Part shown: one piece after another, positions 1 to 7,763 of the stretch | Numbering within the stretch: the first letter of the stretch is position 1 | Layout of the letters: each line of letters opens with the position of its first letter | Assembly: GCA_016296345.1 (NCBI GenBank) | Contig: JAEDJL010000023.1 | Location: 1 to 31,903, forward strand | Length of the DNA stretch: 31,903 nt | Origin: Bacteroidales bacterium | GTDB lineage: Bacteria > Bacteroidota > Bacteroidia > Bacteroidales > P3 | Direction: 5' to 3' | Position numbers and translations under genes: made by a program | Notes under the pieces: model-generated | Seen by the model: the letters and a program-made list of their open reading frames with translations, nothing else | What the model was told of the DNA's origin: nothing | Database searches by the model: none

Positions 1-2
1 AA

Positions 3-57
3 AACATGGCGACTTTTCAAAAAATATCGGCGATTTCTTGCAAATAATCGCCGACAA
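3..57. repeat. Decayed 21-bp-period palindrome array (locus F)
   Basis: Three units sit at an exact 21-bp step: 3-15 (AACATGGCGACTT), 24-36 (ATATCGGCGATTT) and 45-57 (TAATCGCCGACAA). They match the AAAACGSCGTTTT core of the five clear arrays only partly (about 9, 10 and 7 of 13), but period and CGSCG centre are kept. The middle unit has changed on both arms (ATCG/CGAT), so its dyad is preserved. The array may continue beyond the left edge. Family membership is inferred from phase and centre, not from strong identity. Confidence 0.5.
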
Positions 58-122
58 AAATCAGCCAAAAATCCAATGATTTACAGTCTTTCGGCGAACA
101 AATTTGTCAAACCCCTATTGGA

Positions 123-140
123 ACATAATTACAATTATGT
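123..140. promoter_or_regulatory. 18-bp palindrome, possible operator
   Basis: ACATAATT and AATTATGT form a perfect 8-bp inverted repeat around a 2-bp centre (AC). It lies between the decayed array and the terminator of the TPR gene, with no gene between 1 and 259. The size and symmetry resemble a dimeric repressor site, perhaps for a gene left of the window. Function is not shown by the sequence. Confidence 0.3.
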
Positions 141-184
141 AAAGTAGAAAGAAGGCGAACCCCTGTTTTGGTAAAATCAAACTA

Positions 185-214
185 CAAAAAAGGCTCGCCT
201 CAATGTGCGAGCCT
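185..214 (-). terminator. Rho-independent terminator of the gyrA-TPR unit
   Basis: On the minus strand an 8-bp stem AGGCTCGC/GCGAGCCT (arms 207-214 and 191-198) with an 8-nt loop is followed by a T run (complement of the A run at 186-190). It lies 45 bp beyond the stop of the minus-strand TPR gene and is the natural end of that transcript. Confidence 0.85.
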
Positions 215-259
215 CCAAACAAAAAATATTTAAATACTATGAATAAGAAAAAGAACAAA

Positions 260-1462
260 TTACTTGTTTCCTTGTTTCAACTTGGCGTCGATAGCTTGAA
301 ATTCTTCCTTCATGTTCAACAAAGAGTAAATATTTCTCAATGCTTTCAAGCTCTGGAAATCGTTTGGCTTGGTTTCCAAAACTTTGTTGAAGTTTGGAAT
401 TGCTTGTTTGAACAAATCGAATGCCTCGTTCTTCATCTTGTCGTATGCACCCGTCATATCGTCCAACGGAACTTTCTCTGCTTCTTTCAAAGTCGCAATT
501 CCCTTGTTGAAATATGTTGTTCCCAATCCCAAATATGCGTCAGTTTGGTCTGCCTTTATGGTCAATGATTTGTTGTAATACTCTTCTGCTTTGACTGTTT
601 CGTCAGCATCACGATATATTCCGCCGACATAGTTCAATATTTCGGGATTGTCTGCCCCCATTGCGAGCAACTCGTTCACCACTTTCTCGGCTTCGTCTCT
701 GTTTCCTGCCTGCAAGTAAGCTCCTCCGAGCAATGCTTTCATCTGAGGGTCTTTCGGCATAACCTTTACACCTTTTTTCAATACGTTGATTGCCTTGTCC
801 ATCTCGTTGTTAGCAACATTGGCAACATAAAGGTTGATGTAAGCCTCTTTTTCTTTCGCTCCGCTCTTTACCAATTCTCTGTATATTTCGACAGATTTGT
901 CTTTCTGCTTCAAAGCATCGTAAGCCATTGCCATAACGAGCTTGGAACGATTGAGCATATCGGACTGTCCGCAAGCCTTTGCGGCAACTGCTGCCTTCTC
1001 AAACAAAGGAATGCACTCCTCATACTTGCCTTCATTGAAGAAATTTATCGCTCTGTCCAACTGATAGCTCGTAACAACTACCAAAGCCCCGTTATTGACA
1101 GTTACAAACTCGTTTGTACCGGCTTTTTTCTCCAATTCCATCGACTTAATCAAGGCTTCCTGTGCCTTATCTGCCAACTGCTCTATCGGAATGTCCACTT
1201 TCTGTTTTTTTAACAACTTTTGGTCTTTTGGATCGTTCGATGTGGAAAGCTCGACGTACTTTGCATAAATCAGACCTGCGTAGTTCCAAGTTTTGGCGTC
1301 GTCTTTGGTCTTTTCATTTACGCAAGCCTCCTCAATATTTGCCATTGCGTTTCTCCATCTGTCGTTTTTCATGTCGGAATAAGCACTTTGTACTTTCATT
1401 GTTTGTGCCGAAACTCCGATTGATGCGGCAAGCAAAGCTGCCAATATTACCTTTCTTTTCAT
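260..1462 (-). CDS. Secreted tetratricopeptide-repeat protein
   Basis: A 400-residue protein. Residues 1-19 form a signal peptide (basic start MKRK, hydrophobic core, cleavage near VSAQ), so it is exported, probably to the periplasm. The rest is helical with several TPR-like units (for example around residues 140-160 and 205-320, with patterns such as AYLQAGNRDEAEKVV and AYLGLGTTYFNKG). TPR proteins act as protein-protein scaffolds; no enzymatic motif is visible. It starts 14 bp after the gyrA stop and has no promoter of its own in that gap, so it is probably co-transcribed with gyrA and ends at the hairpin at 185-214. The specific partner is unknown. The TPR assignment is secure, the role is not. 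Confidence 0.85.
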   Translation of the reverse strand: MKRKVILAALLAASIGVSAQTMKVQSAYSDMKNDRWRNAMANIEEACVNEKTKDDAKTWNYAGLIYAKYVELSTSNDPKDQKLLKKQKVDIPIEQLADKAQEALIKSMELEKKAGTNEFVTVNNGALVVVTSYQLDRAINFFNEGKYEECIPLFEKAAVAAKACGQSDMLNRSKLVMAMAYDALKQKDKSVEIYRELVKSGAKEKEAYINLYVANVANNEMDKAINVLKKGVKVMPKDPQMKALLGGAYLQAGNRDEAEKVVNELLAMGADNPEILNYVGGIYRDADETVKAEEYYNKSLTIKADQTDAYLGLGTTYFNKGIATLKEAEKVPLDDMTGAYDKMKNEAFDLFKQAIPNFNKVLETKPNDFQSLKALRNIYSLLNMKEEFQAIDAKLKQGNK

Positions 1463-1476
1463 TCGTTATGGTGTTT

Positions 1477-3978
1477 TTATTCTGTTATACTTTGGTTTAA
1501 CGTCTCGTTTTCTTCAATTATTGTTTCCTCTTCTTCTTCCTTTGTAATCTCTGTAACAGATGCTATGGCGTCTCCTTCTTTGATATTTATCAGTTTGACA
1601 CCTTGGGTTGCCCTTCCGAGAACTCGCAAATCGCAAACGTGCATTCTGATTGTCAAACCGCTGCGGTTCATAATCATAAGGTCGTCTTCGTCGCTCACCT
1701 GCTTGATTGCAACCAAGTTACCTGTCTTTTCGGTAATGTTAATCGTCTTTACACCCTTGGCACCTCGGTTGGTTATTCTGTATTCTTCAAGTTTTGAACG
1801 CTTGCCGTAGCCATTTTCAGAAACAACAAGAATATCGCTTTGTTCGTTTGCAACAACCATTCCTATAACTTCGTCATTCTCGTCTGCCAAAGTCATAGCC
1901 TTTACTCCGGCTGCTCCTCTTCCCATAGGTCTTACGGTGCTTTCGTTAAAGCGTATGCACTTTCCGCTCTTTGCAGCGATAAGTATTTCGTCTGTTCCGC
2001 CGGTCAGTCTCACTTCGAGCAACTCATCTCCCTCCTTGACGCCGAATGCTATAATTCCGTTGGCTCTCGGACGTGAGTAAGCCTCCAATGACGTCTTCTT
2101 TATATGACCTTTTTTGGTACACATGACGATATAGTTGCTGTTTACATAGTCTTTGTCTCTCAAATCTTTGGTTGCCACGTGTGCCTTGATAGAATCTCCT
2201 TCTTCTATGTTGAGTATGTTGCGTATCATGCGACCCTTGGTGGTTTTTGTCCCCTCCGGAAGCTCGAAAGCCCTGAGCCAGTAACACTTTCCTTTCTCTG
2301 TGAAGAACAAAATGTAGTCGTGCATTGACGCAGTGTAAATATGTTCGATAAAGTCTTCGTCTCTCAACGCTCCTCCGCGGCTTCCCTTGCCTCCTCTGTT
2401 CTGTACCTTGTATTCACTCAAAGGTGTACGCTTGATATAGCCCAAATGAGAAACCGAAACTACCACTTCCTCGTTGGCAATCATGTCTTCAATCCTGAAA
2501 TCGGACGAAGAGTATTCGATTTGTGAGCGTCTTGCGTCTCCGTATTTGTCTTTTATCTCGGTCAATTCGTCTTTCACAACCTGCATAAGCACATCGTGAT
2601 TTTCCAAAATCTCCTTGCAACGTGCTATAAAGGCAGAAAGTTCGTCAAACTCGTCTTGCAGCTTCTTTCTTTCCAAGCCTGCCAACTGTCCGAGACGCAT
2701 TGCCACGATTGCAGCGGCTTGCAGCTCCGAGAAACCGAACTGTTCTTGCAACCTTTCCTTTGCCTGAGCTATTGTTTCGCTCTCTCTGATAAGTGAAATA
2801 ATCTCATCGATGAAGTCCAACGCCTTTAACAAACCCTCAACGATGTGCATTCTTTCCTCAGCCTTGCCAAGCTCAAAGCGAGTGCGGCGTTCAACCACCG
2901 TTTCTCTGTGATTGACAAAGCATTCTATCATATCCTTTAAGTTAAGCAGCTTAGGCTTGCCATTAACCAAGGCAATGTTGTTGATAGAGAACGAAGACTG
3001 CAACTCAGAGTACTGATAGAGCTTGTTGAGTACCACATTGCTCATTGCATCACGCTTAAGCTTATAGACAATCCTCACTCCGTCTTTGTTACTTTCGTCT
3101 TTAATTCTCGAAATGCCCTCAATCTTCTTTTCTTCTACCAAAGCTGCCTGATGTTTTACCATATCGGATTTGACAACTTGGTAAGGCACCGAAGTAACTA
3201 CTATTTGCTCTGCATCGGAATGCTTATCCTGCTCGATATAAGCCGTACCTCTTATGACAACCTGACCTCTTCCGGTGTGGAAAGCACTTCTCACTCCGTC
3301 ATATCCGTAAATCACTCCTCCCGTAGGAAAATCCGGAGCCTTGATGTAGTGCATCAGCTCATCAATCGTAATATCCTTATTATCAATATAAGCTATTATG
3401 GCATCTATTGTTTCGCTCAGGTTGTGCGGAGCCATGTTTGTAGCCATTCCGACGGCAATACCGTTTGTTCCATTGACCAATAAATATGGTATCTTGGTCG
3501 GAAGGACCGTAGGCTCTTGCAAACTGTCATCGAAGTTATTGGTAAAATCAACTGTATCCTTATTTATATCAGCCAACATCTCCGAAGCGATTTTCGACAT
3601 TCTCGCCTCGGTGTAACGCATTGCAGCCGGAGGGTCATTATCAACCGAACCAAAGTTTCCTTGTCCGTCAATCATGGTATATCTCAGCGACCACCACTGA
3701 GCCATTCTCACCATAGCCATATAAACCGAGCTGTCGCCGTGGGGGTGGTACTTACCGAGAACCTCTCCCACTATTCTGGCAGATTTTTTGTGTTTGGTGT
3801 TGTAAGTCATTCCCATGTCGCCCATGGCGTACAAAATTCTGCGGTGAACAGGTTTCAATCCGTCTCTTGCGTCGGGCAAAGCTCTCGAAACGATGACGCT
3901 CATGGCATAGTCGATGTACGCCTGCTTCATCTGGGTCTCGATGTTTACCCTTTGTATTCTTTCATTCTCTAAATCCAT
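1477..3978 (-). CDS. gyrA: DNA gyrase subunit A
   Basis: An 833-residue protein with full-length GyrA architecture. It is the breakage-reunion subunit of the A2B2 gyrase, which introduces negative supercoils. The N-terminal signature SRALPDARDGLKPVHRRILY is at residues 31-50, and the catalytic tyrosine is Y122 in AAMRYTEAR. The C-terminal beta-pinwheel contains a GyrA box of the QRRGGKG type (here QNRGGKG), which separates gyrase from topoisomerase IV. In the quinolone-resistance region (HPHGDSSVYMAM) residue 83 is Ser and residue 87 is Met instead of the Asp of E. coli; from memory, related Bacteroidota also lack that Asp, so this is probably lineage-specific. The tail is acidic. A -7 box lies about 30 bp upstream. 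Confidence 0.98.
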   Translation of the reverse strand: MDLENERIQRVNIETQMKQAYIDYAMSVIVSRALPDARDGLKPVHRRILYAMGDMGMTYNTKHKKSARIVGEVLGKYHPHGDSSVYMAMVRMAQWWSLRYTMIDGQGNFGSVDNDPPAAMRYTEARMSKIASEMLADINKDTVDFTNNFDDSLQEPTVLPTKIPYLLVNGTNGIAVGMATNMAPHNLSETIDAIIAYIDNKDITIDELMHYIKAPDFPTGGVIYGYDGVRSAFHTGRGQVVIRGTAYIEQDKHSDAEQIVVTSVPYQVVKSDMVKHQAALVEEKKIEGISRIKDESNKDGVRIVYKLKRDAMSNVVLNKLYQYSELQSSFSINNIALVNGKPKLLNLKDMIECFVNHRETVVERRTRFELGKAEERMHIVEGLLKALDFIDEIISLIRESETIAQAKERLQEQFGFSELQAAAIVAMRLGQLAGLERKKLQDEFDELSAFIARCKEILENHDVLMQVVKDELTEIKDKYGDARRSQIEYSSSDFRIEDMIANEEVVVSVSHLGYIKRTPLSEYKVQNRGGKGSRGGALRDEDFIEHIYTASMHDYILFFTEKGKCYWLRAFELPEGTKTTKGRMIRNILNIEEGDSIKAHVATKDLRDKDYVNSNYIVMCTKKGHIKKTSLEAYSRPRANGIIAFGVKEGDELLEVRLTGGTDEILIAAKSGKCIRFNESTVRPMGRGAAGVKAMTLADENDEVIGMVVANEQSDILVVSENGYGKRSKLEEYRITNRGAKGVKTINITEKTGNLVAIKQVSDEDDLMIMNRSGLTIRMHVCDLRVLGRATQGVKLINIKEGDAIASVTEITKEEEEETIIEENETLNQSITE

Positions 3979-4007
3979 CGCTGTTTCTATCAGTTAAAAT
4001 CAACGTA

Positions 4008-4015
4008 CAAAGGTA
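4008..4015 (-). promoter_or_regulatory. -7 box (TACCTTTG) of gyrA
   Basis: The minus strand reads TACCTTTG, an exact match to the Bacteroidota TAnnTTTG element, 30 bp before the gyrA ATG. The -33 TTTG element is not clear at the usual spacing. Confidence 0.65.
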
Positions 4016-4081
4016 CAAAAAAAACTGCAAACGCACCCAAACCGACAAAGAAATCAAGAAAAATTGAACAACAAATCTCTT

Positions 4082-4747
4082 CTACCAGCGATATAAAGAC
4101 GGATAGTTCACGATTACAAATTGTGTTTCGACATTATCTACTTTCCAATCCGACACAACAAGCGAAGAAGTCGATGCAGGATTGGTATTAAACACCTGCA
4201 TATTTAGTTCTTCCTTTGCTCTCTCAGGTTGCAAGCAGCCCGAAGAAGGCACAATCATTCGTTCCCTTCGAGCAAAGAGAAGACATTTCTTTGCAAATTG
4301 TTCCACAAAATCCTTGCCGGAGGGCGTTTGCATAAACCGAGACATCGAATCTTTCGTTTGCTTTTGAGCTTTTGCTTTTTTCGTTTCAACATATATTTCG
4401 GAATAACACCCCAATTCACAAAAAGCAATCTTGTGTTTTTCAGTATCGAAAAGCAATAAATCGCACCTTCCTCCCTCGGCAAATTTTTTACCATTGAATT
4501 GGCTGATATAGTCCTCGTGATTTACAATAACAAGTCGATGATTGCAAGGATTGACTTTGAGGACTTTCTCGTTGCAATCTGCAAAAGAACTATTGTCTTT
4601 CTTGCACTTGATGCAGGCAGAACGGTCTCCGAGTTCAAAAATTTCGCAAGTCGAATCTATATCAAGTCCTATTTTATCCTTCTCTCTACCAATTCCGTTT
4701 TCCTTTGGCAAGTTGTAAAACACTTCTTTGTAAGCATCATCAGTCAT
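4082..4747 (-). CDS. Small partner of the ATPase; possible degenerate PD-(D/E)XK nuclease-like protein
   Basis: A 221-residue protein that I do not recognise as a named family. Its start overlaps the last 8 bp of the upstream ATPase gene, implying translational coupling and a two-component unit. The N-terminal part is cysteine rich (C34, C45, C48, C58, C68), including a CIKC pair. The segment around residues 91-113 (EGGRCDLLLF, then IAFCELG) resembles the strand-turn-strand core of PD-(D/E)XK nucleases: D96, then E111 on the next strand. The usual third residue, Lys in ExK, is Gly113 here, and a lysine-rich helix follows (ETKKAKAQKQTK). So this is either a divergent nuclease with a relocated Lys or a non-catalytic relative. 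The gene reality is well supported; the fold is a hypothesis. Confidence 0.7.
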   Translation of the reverse strand: MTDDAYKEVFYNLPKENGIGREKDKIGLDIDSTCEIFELGDRSACIKCKKDNSSFADCNEKVLKVNPCNHRLVIVNHEDYISQFNGKKFAEGGRCDLLLFDTEKHKIAFCELGCYSEIYVETKKAKAQKQTKDSMSRFMQTPSGKDFVEQFAKKCLLFARRERMIVPSSGCLQPERAKEELNMQVFNTNPASTSSLVVSDWKVDNVETQFVIVNYPSLYRW

Positions 4748-5918
4748 CTGTCAGCTCCTTATATTCATTAAAAATAGAACTCATCATCTCGGTCAAATCA
4801 AACGTGTCCACAATGTCAAGACCCCTCTCGTTTATTGCGAGCAAATTCATGACAGAACCCTCAAACAAGCGATAAACAGCCGTATTTTGCTTTGAAAGAC
4901 TTGCCCTGTTGGCTTTGGTCTGATGAAGAACCACATTTATATAATTAAGAATATACGGACTATGAGTTGCCAACATAAGATTTACAGACCTGTCTTCCTT
5001 TGCATTTTGAGCAGTATAGATAAGAGAATCAATCAATCTGCATTGAGCATCGGGGAACAAACTCAACTCTGGTTCTTCAATGTGAATATCCACAACCTTG
5101 GGTAGCTTGTTTGGTTCGCTGACAGCCTTAAATTTACTCAAATCCTCCATTTGATAAAGGTAGCTCATGACAGAGCGATTGAACGCTTCCTTAAAAGAAA
5201 ACTCCTTTGCAAAGTAATCCACAATCAATATCAAAGGAGCAGAAGTTTGAATACCCGAAGACGCCTCTGTCAATTCTATAGGATTGTGCTTGTTGTCATT
5301 GGAAATAATTCTGTATCGGGTCGGCTTACCTTTCGGGTGGCTTATTTCCATTCTCATACCCACATAGTCAAGATTTATCTCCTTGTCTCCATTGGAAGCA
5401 TTGGCAAAATCATCATTCGTTTCATGAAAATAGAAGCCCAATGTAGCACCCTTGTTTTTCCATGCTTTCTGAACCCAAGTAGGAATGATGTTTCTGTTTT
5501 CGGACACATACGAAATTTTGTTAAAAGAAAGATGCTCTTTTGCAATGGTCGGCATAGACAATTTGCCGTCTTCAATTCTGACTTGATAAGAATTGTTACC
5601 GTCAATCGCCACACTATACACAATCACACTACTCTTTGAAAACATCTTTCCCATGTCCTGACGTTCCATCATCGAACTTAACCTCAATCGGAAAGGAGAT
5701 TTTGAAATTTTTGAATGACGAAGATAAGAACGAATGTTCGCCATTTTGTACAAATATCTCATCATGCCGATAATTTTCATCAAAGTACTCTTACCGCTTG
5801 CCGACTCACCAATGAGGATAGTAAAAGGCTTTATCTCCAAAGCCTCAATGTCTTTCAGAGGACCAAAATTCCGTATCGTGATATACTCTTTCATTGCACC
5901 AATTTCCAATTTAATCAT
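4740..5918 (-). CDS. AAA/ABC-type ATPase (OLD/Septu-like class)
   Basis: A 392-residue ATPase of the SMC/ABC-like class. It has a Walker A at 37-45 (GESASGKST), a signature-like SSG segment at 220-222, a Walker B with double Glu (HIEEPELSLFP, 279-289), and a switch His in ATHSPYILN (H319). This arrangement occurs in standalone ATPases such as those paired with nucleases in anti-phage systems (OLD, Septu PtuA, retron ATPases). No TOPRIM or other effector domain is fused, so the effector is presumably the overlapping downstream 221-residue protein. The listed start is MIKLEIGAMKEY; the second Met (residue 9, start 5894) is equally plausible because MKEYITIRNFGPL is the usual family beginning. 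-7 boxes lie at 5970-5977 and 5994-6001. A defence function is inferred, not shown. Confidence 0.85.
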   Translation of the reverse strand: MIKLEIGAMKEYITIRNFGPLKDIEALEIKPFTILIGESASGKSTLMKIIGMMRYLYKMANIRSYLRHSKISKSPFRLRLSSMMERQDMGKMFSKSSVIVYSVAIDGNNSYQVRIEDGKLSMPTIAKEHLSFNKISYVSENRNIIPTWVQKAWKNKGATLGFYFHETNDDFANASNGDKEINLDYVGMRMEISHPKGKPTRYRIISNDNKHNPIELTEASSGIQTSAPLILIVDYFAKEFSFKEAFNRSVMSYLYQMEDLSKFKAVSEPNKLPKVVDIHIEEPELSLFPDAQCRLIDSLIYTAQNAKEDRSVNLMLATHSPYILNYINVVLHQTKANRASLSKQNTAVYRLFEGSVMNLLAINERGLDIVDTFDLTEMMSSIFNEYKELTDD

Positions 5919-5993
5919 CTATGATTGCCCGATAAACACAATCTTTCGTTTGCTTTCATCTTGAACAAACAAAGATAAAAGACTATCTTTCTG

Positions 5994-6001
5994 CAAAGTT
6001 A
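5994..6001 (-). promoter_or_regulatory. -7 box (TAACTTTG) of the ATPase pair
   Basis: The minus strand reads TAACTTTG here and TATCTTTG at 5970-5977; both fit TAnnTTTG and both face the ATPase gene. Which is used cannot be decided by eye. Confidence 0.5.
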
Positions 6002-6088
6002 CGATTTTTTTTGAAGAAACGACCTCTTTGTTTTGAGATGATGCGTTTTTGATTGTTCGATTTTCCTCCCATTTATCCAAAAAAGACG

Positions 6089-6096
6089 TATCTTTG
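6089..6096 (+). promoter_or_regulatory. -7 box (TATCTTTG) of the dinD remnant
   Basis: TATCTTTG matches TAnnTTTG, 38 bp before the ATG at 6135. The truncated gene therefore still seems to own a promoter, divergent from that of the ATPase. Confidence 0.5.
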
Positions 6097-6134
6097 CTCC
6101 CGAATTGTCGGTTTGTCAGCGAAAATAATAAGAT

Positions 6135-6464
6135 ATGGATATACAAAGAGTACATCAATACAAAACCAATTTTGATGCAATAGGTCAAATAATAAAGAGT
6201 GATGACGAAAGTCAGGAAGTTGAAGTTTGGTTTGCACGAGATTTACAGAAAGTATTAGGATATGTTCGTTGGGAAAATTTTTATCTTGTCGTCAATAGAG
6301 CAGTTGAATCGTGTAAACAACAGGGTAACAAGGTCGATGACCATTTTCGTGAGGTTACGAAAATGGTTCAACTCGGCAGTGGGTCAAAACGAGAGATTCC
6401 AGATTTTATGCTTACTCGCTATGCCTGTTATTTAGTTCTCGAAAAAGGACTTCTCAGTCAGTGA
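6135..6464 (+). pseudogene. dinD: Truncated DinD-like (DNA-damage-inducible protein D) remnant
   Basis: A 109-residue reading frame resembling the N-terminal BRO-N-like region of DinD. The aligned landmarks are WFARDLQKVLGY, then RAVESCKQQGNKVDDHF, then a KMVQLGSGSKREIPDF segment and TRYACYLV, corresponding to the E. coli DinD stretch ending SRYACYLV. DinD is about 270 residues long, so roughly the last 60 percent is missing: after YACYLVLEKGLLSQ comes a stop and, within 15 bp, the terminator of the opposing gene. No continuation was found in another frame, so this looks like a deletion rather than a single frameshift. DinD inhibits RecA filament assembly in E. coli. This product, if made, would be only the N-terminal module. 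Confidence 0.75.
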
Positions 6465-6478
6465 TTTGCTTTATGCAA

Positions 6479-6507
6479 GGAAAAAAAAAGACCCGCCGAA
6501 GCGGGTC
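6479..6507 (-). terminator. Rho-independent terminator of the fabG-lyase unit
   Basis: On the minus strand GACCCGC-TTCG-GCGGGTC (6507-6490) is followed by a run of at least nine T. It is a UUCG-capped 7-bp stem, 21 bp beyond the stop of the Cys/Met lyase gene. Confidence 0.92.
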
Positions 6508-6528
6508 GTAGATGAAATGAAAATTAAA

Positions 6529-7731
6529 CTAAATGAAGTTTATCTCTTTCAATGCTTCCATGATTAGTTGGAAGGTATGTTCCATATCGTTGTCCAAGCC
6601 GACCGAGTAGCGAACCAAGCCCTCGCTCATGCCCATTTTCTTTTGTATCTCCTCAGGCACTTCTGACGAAGTCGATTTTCCCGAGCATGAGAACAAAGTA
6701 CGGAAATATCCCAACGACACTGCCAAGTATCCGACGCCCTTAGTCTGCATTGCTTCCATGAACTTGTTAGCTCTTTCAGCCGTTCCGAGGTCAATGGCAA
6801 TCATTCCGCCATAACCAAAGCCCTCATTCATCAACTCATTCATCAACTTGTGGTCGATATGGTCCTCATTACCCGGATAGTTTGCCTTTATGCCAATCTC
6901 GTTAAAGCGTTTAGAAAGATATGCAGCGTTCTTAGAGTGTTGTTGCATACGGATATGGAGAGTGTAAAGGTTCTTCAAGATTGATGTAGAGCGGAACGAA
7001 TCCAACACAGGACCCAACAACATTGCAGTTCCGTCGTTTACGTCAATCATAGCGTTGATAACCTCTTGCGAAGCACAGATTGCACCTGCCACACAGTCGT
7101 TTTTGCCGTTCACAAACTTCGTCATGGAATAAATAACCACGTCAGCACCCAATTTGTAAGGCGAGAAAATCATTGGAGAGAACGTATTATCGACCAACAA
7201 TTTTGCTCCGCCTGCCTCGGCAATGCGTTTTAGTTCGGGAATGTTGGCAATTCTCAAAAGCGGATTGGACATACACTCGGTATAAACGACCTTGGTGTTA
7301 GGCTTCATTGCAGCCTTAACCTCCTCCAAGTTGGTTGTATCCACAAAAGTTACCTCCACACCATACTTAACTATGTAGTTCTTCAAGAAAGCGAACGTTC
7401 CGCCATAAACCGTTTGAGAAGCCACGCAGTGGTCTCCTGCTTTCAAGAAATGCATCAAGGCACAAGTGATTGCAGCCATGCCCGAGCCGGTAACCCATGC
7501 AGCCTCCGTACCCTCCATTGCGGCAAGAGCCTGACACAAAGCGAAGTTTGACGGATTCCAGTGGCGGGAATAAAGATAATACCCCTCCGTTTCACCGTGG
7601 AAAGTATCCGTCATTGTTTGTCCATAAGGGAAAGTAAAGGTAGCCGAATCGTTAATGTTTGGATTGACACCCCTTTCCGAAGAAATTTGTTGAACAGCAG
7701 CTATGGCTGTTGCGGGATCAAATTTTTTCAT
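6529..7731 (-). CDS. Cys/Met-metabolism PLP lyase (probable methionine or cystathionine gamma-lyase)
   Basis: A 400-residue fold-type I PLP enzyme of the Cys/Met metabolism family, full length. The PLP Schiff-base lysine is K205 in YSMTKFVNG. The cofactor Asp is D181 in LLVDNTFSP, the phosphate-binding YSR is at 54-56, and TGSGMAA at 81-87 is the cofactor loop. Family members split the C-gamma bond of methionine, cystathionine or homocysteine, giving 2-oxobutyrate, ammonia and a thiol or cysteine. The C-terminal SCSGKSTSSEVPEE segment has the conserved Ser region of the family. Substrate cannot be decided by eye; Bacteroidota proteins of this type are usually annotated as aminotransferase class I/II or methionine gamma-lyase. 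It lies 32 bp after fabG on the same strand, with a terminator directly downstream. Confidence 0.88.
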   Translation of the reverse strand: MKKFDPATAIAAVQQISSERGVNPNINDSATFTFPYGQTMTDTFHGETEGYYLYSRHWNPSNFALCQALAAMEGTEAAWVTGSGMAAITCALMHFLKAGDHCVASQTVYGGTFAFLKNYIVKYGVEVTFVDTTNLEEVKAAMKPNTKVVYTECMSNPLLRIANIPELKRIAEAGGAKLLVDNTFSPMIFSPYKLGADVVIYSMTKFVNGKNDCVAGAICASQEVINAMIDVNDGTAMLLGPVLDSFRSTSILKNLYTLHIRMQQHSKNAAYLSKRFNEIGIKANYPGNEDHIDHKLMNELMNEGFGYGGMIAIDLGTAERANKFMEAMQTKGVGYLAVSLGYFRTLFSCSGKSTSSEVPEEIQKKMGMSEGLVRYSVGLDNDMEHTFQLIMEALKEINFI

Positions 7732-7763
7732 TGGTTATTCTGTTTTAATAATTCTGTAATTTG

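Noticed and set aside
203..568. 121-codon plus-strand frame at the left end
   Set aside because: It is antisense to the TPR gene and starts inside the terminator hairpin.
3700..3760. GyrA Met87 as a quinolone-resistance mutation
   Set aside because: Bacteroidota GyrA proteins as I recall them also lack Asp at this position, so it is probably lineage background; Ser83 is intact.
5919..6188. Minus-strand 89-codon frame between the ATPase and dinD
   Set aside because: It overlaps the dinD start and both promoters, has no recognisable domain and low-complexity composition.
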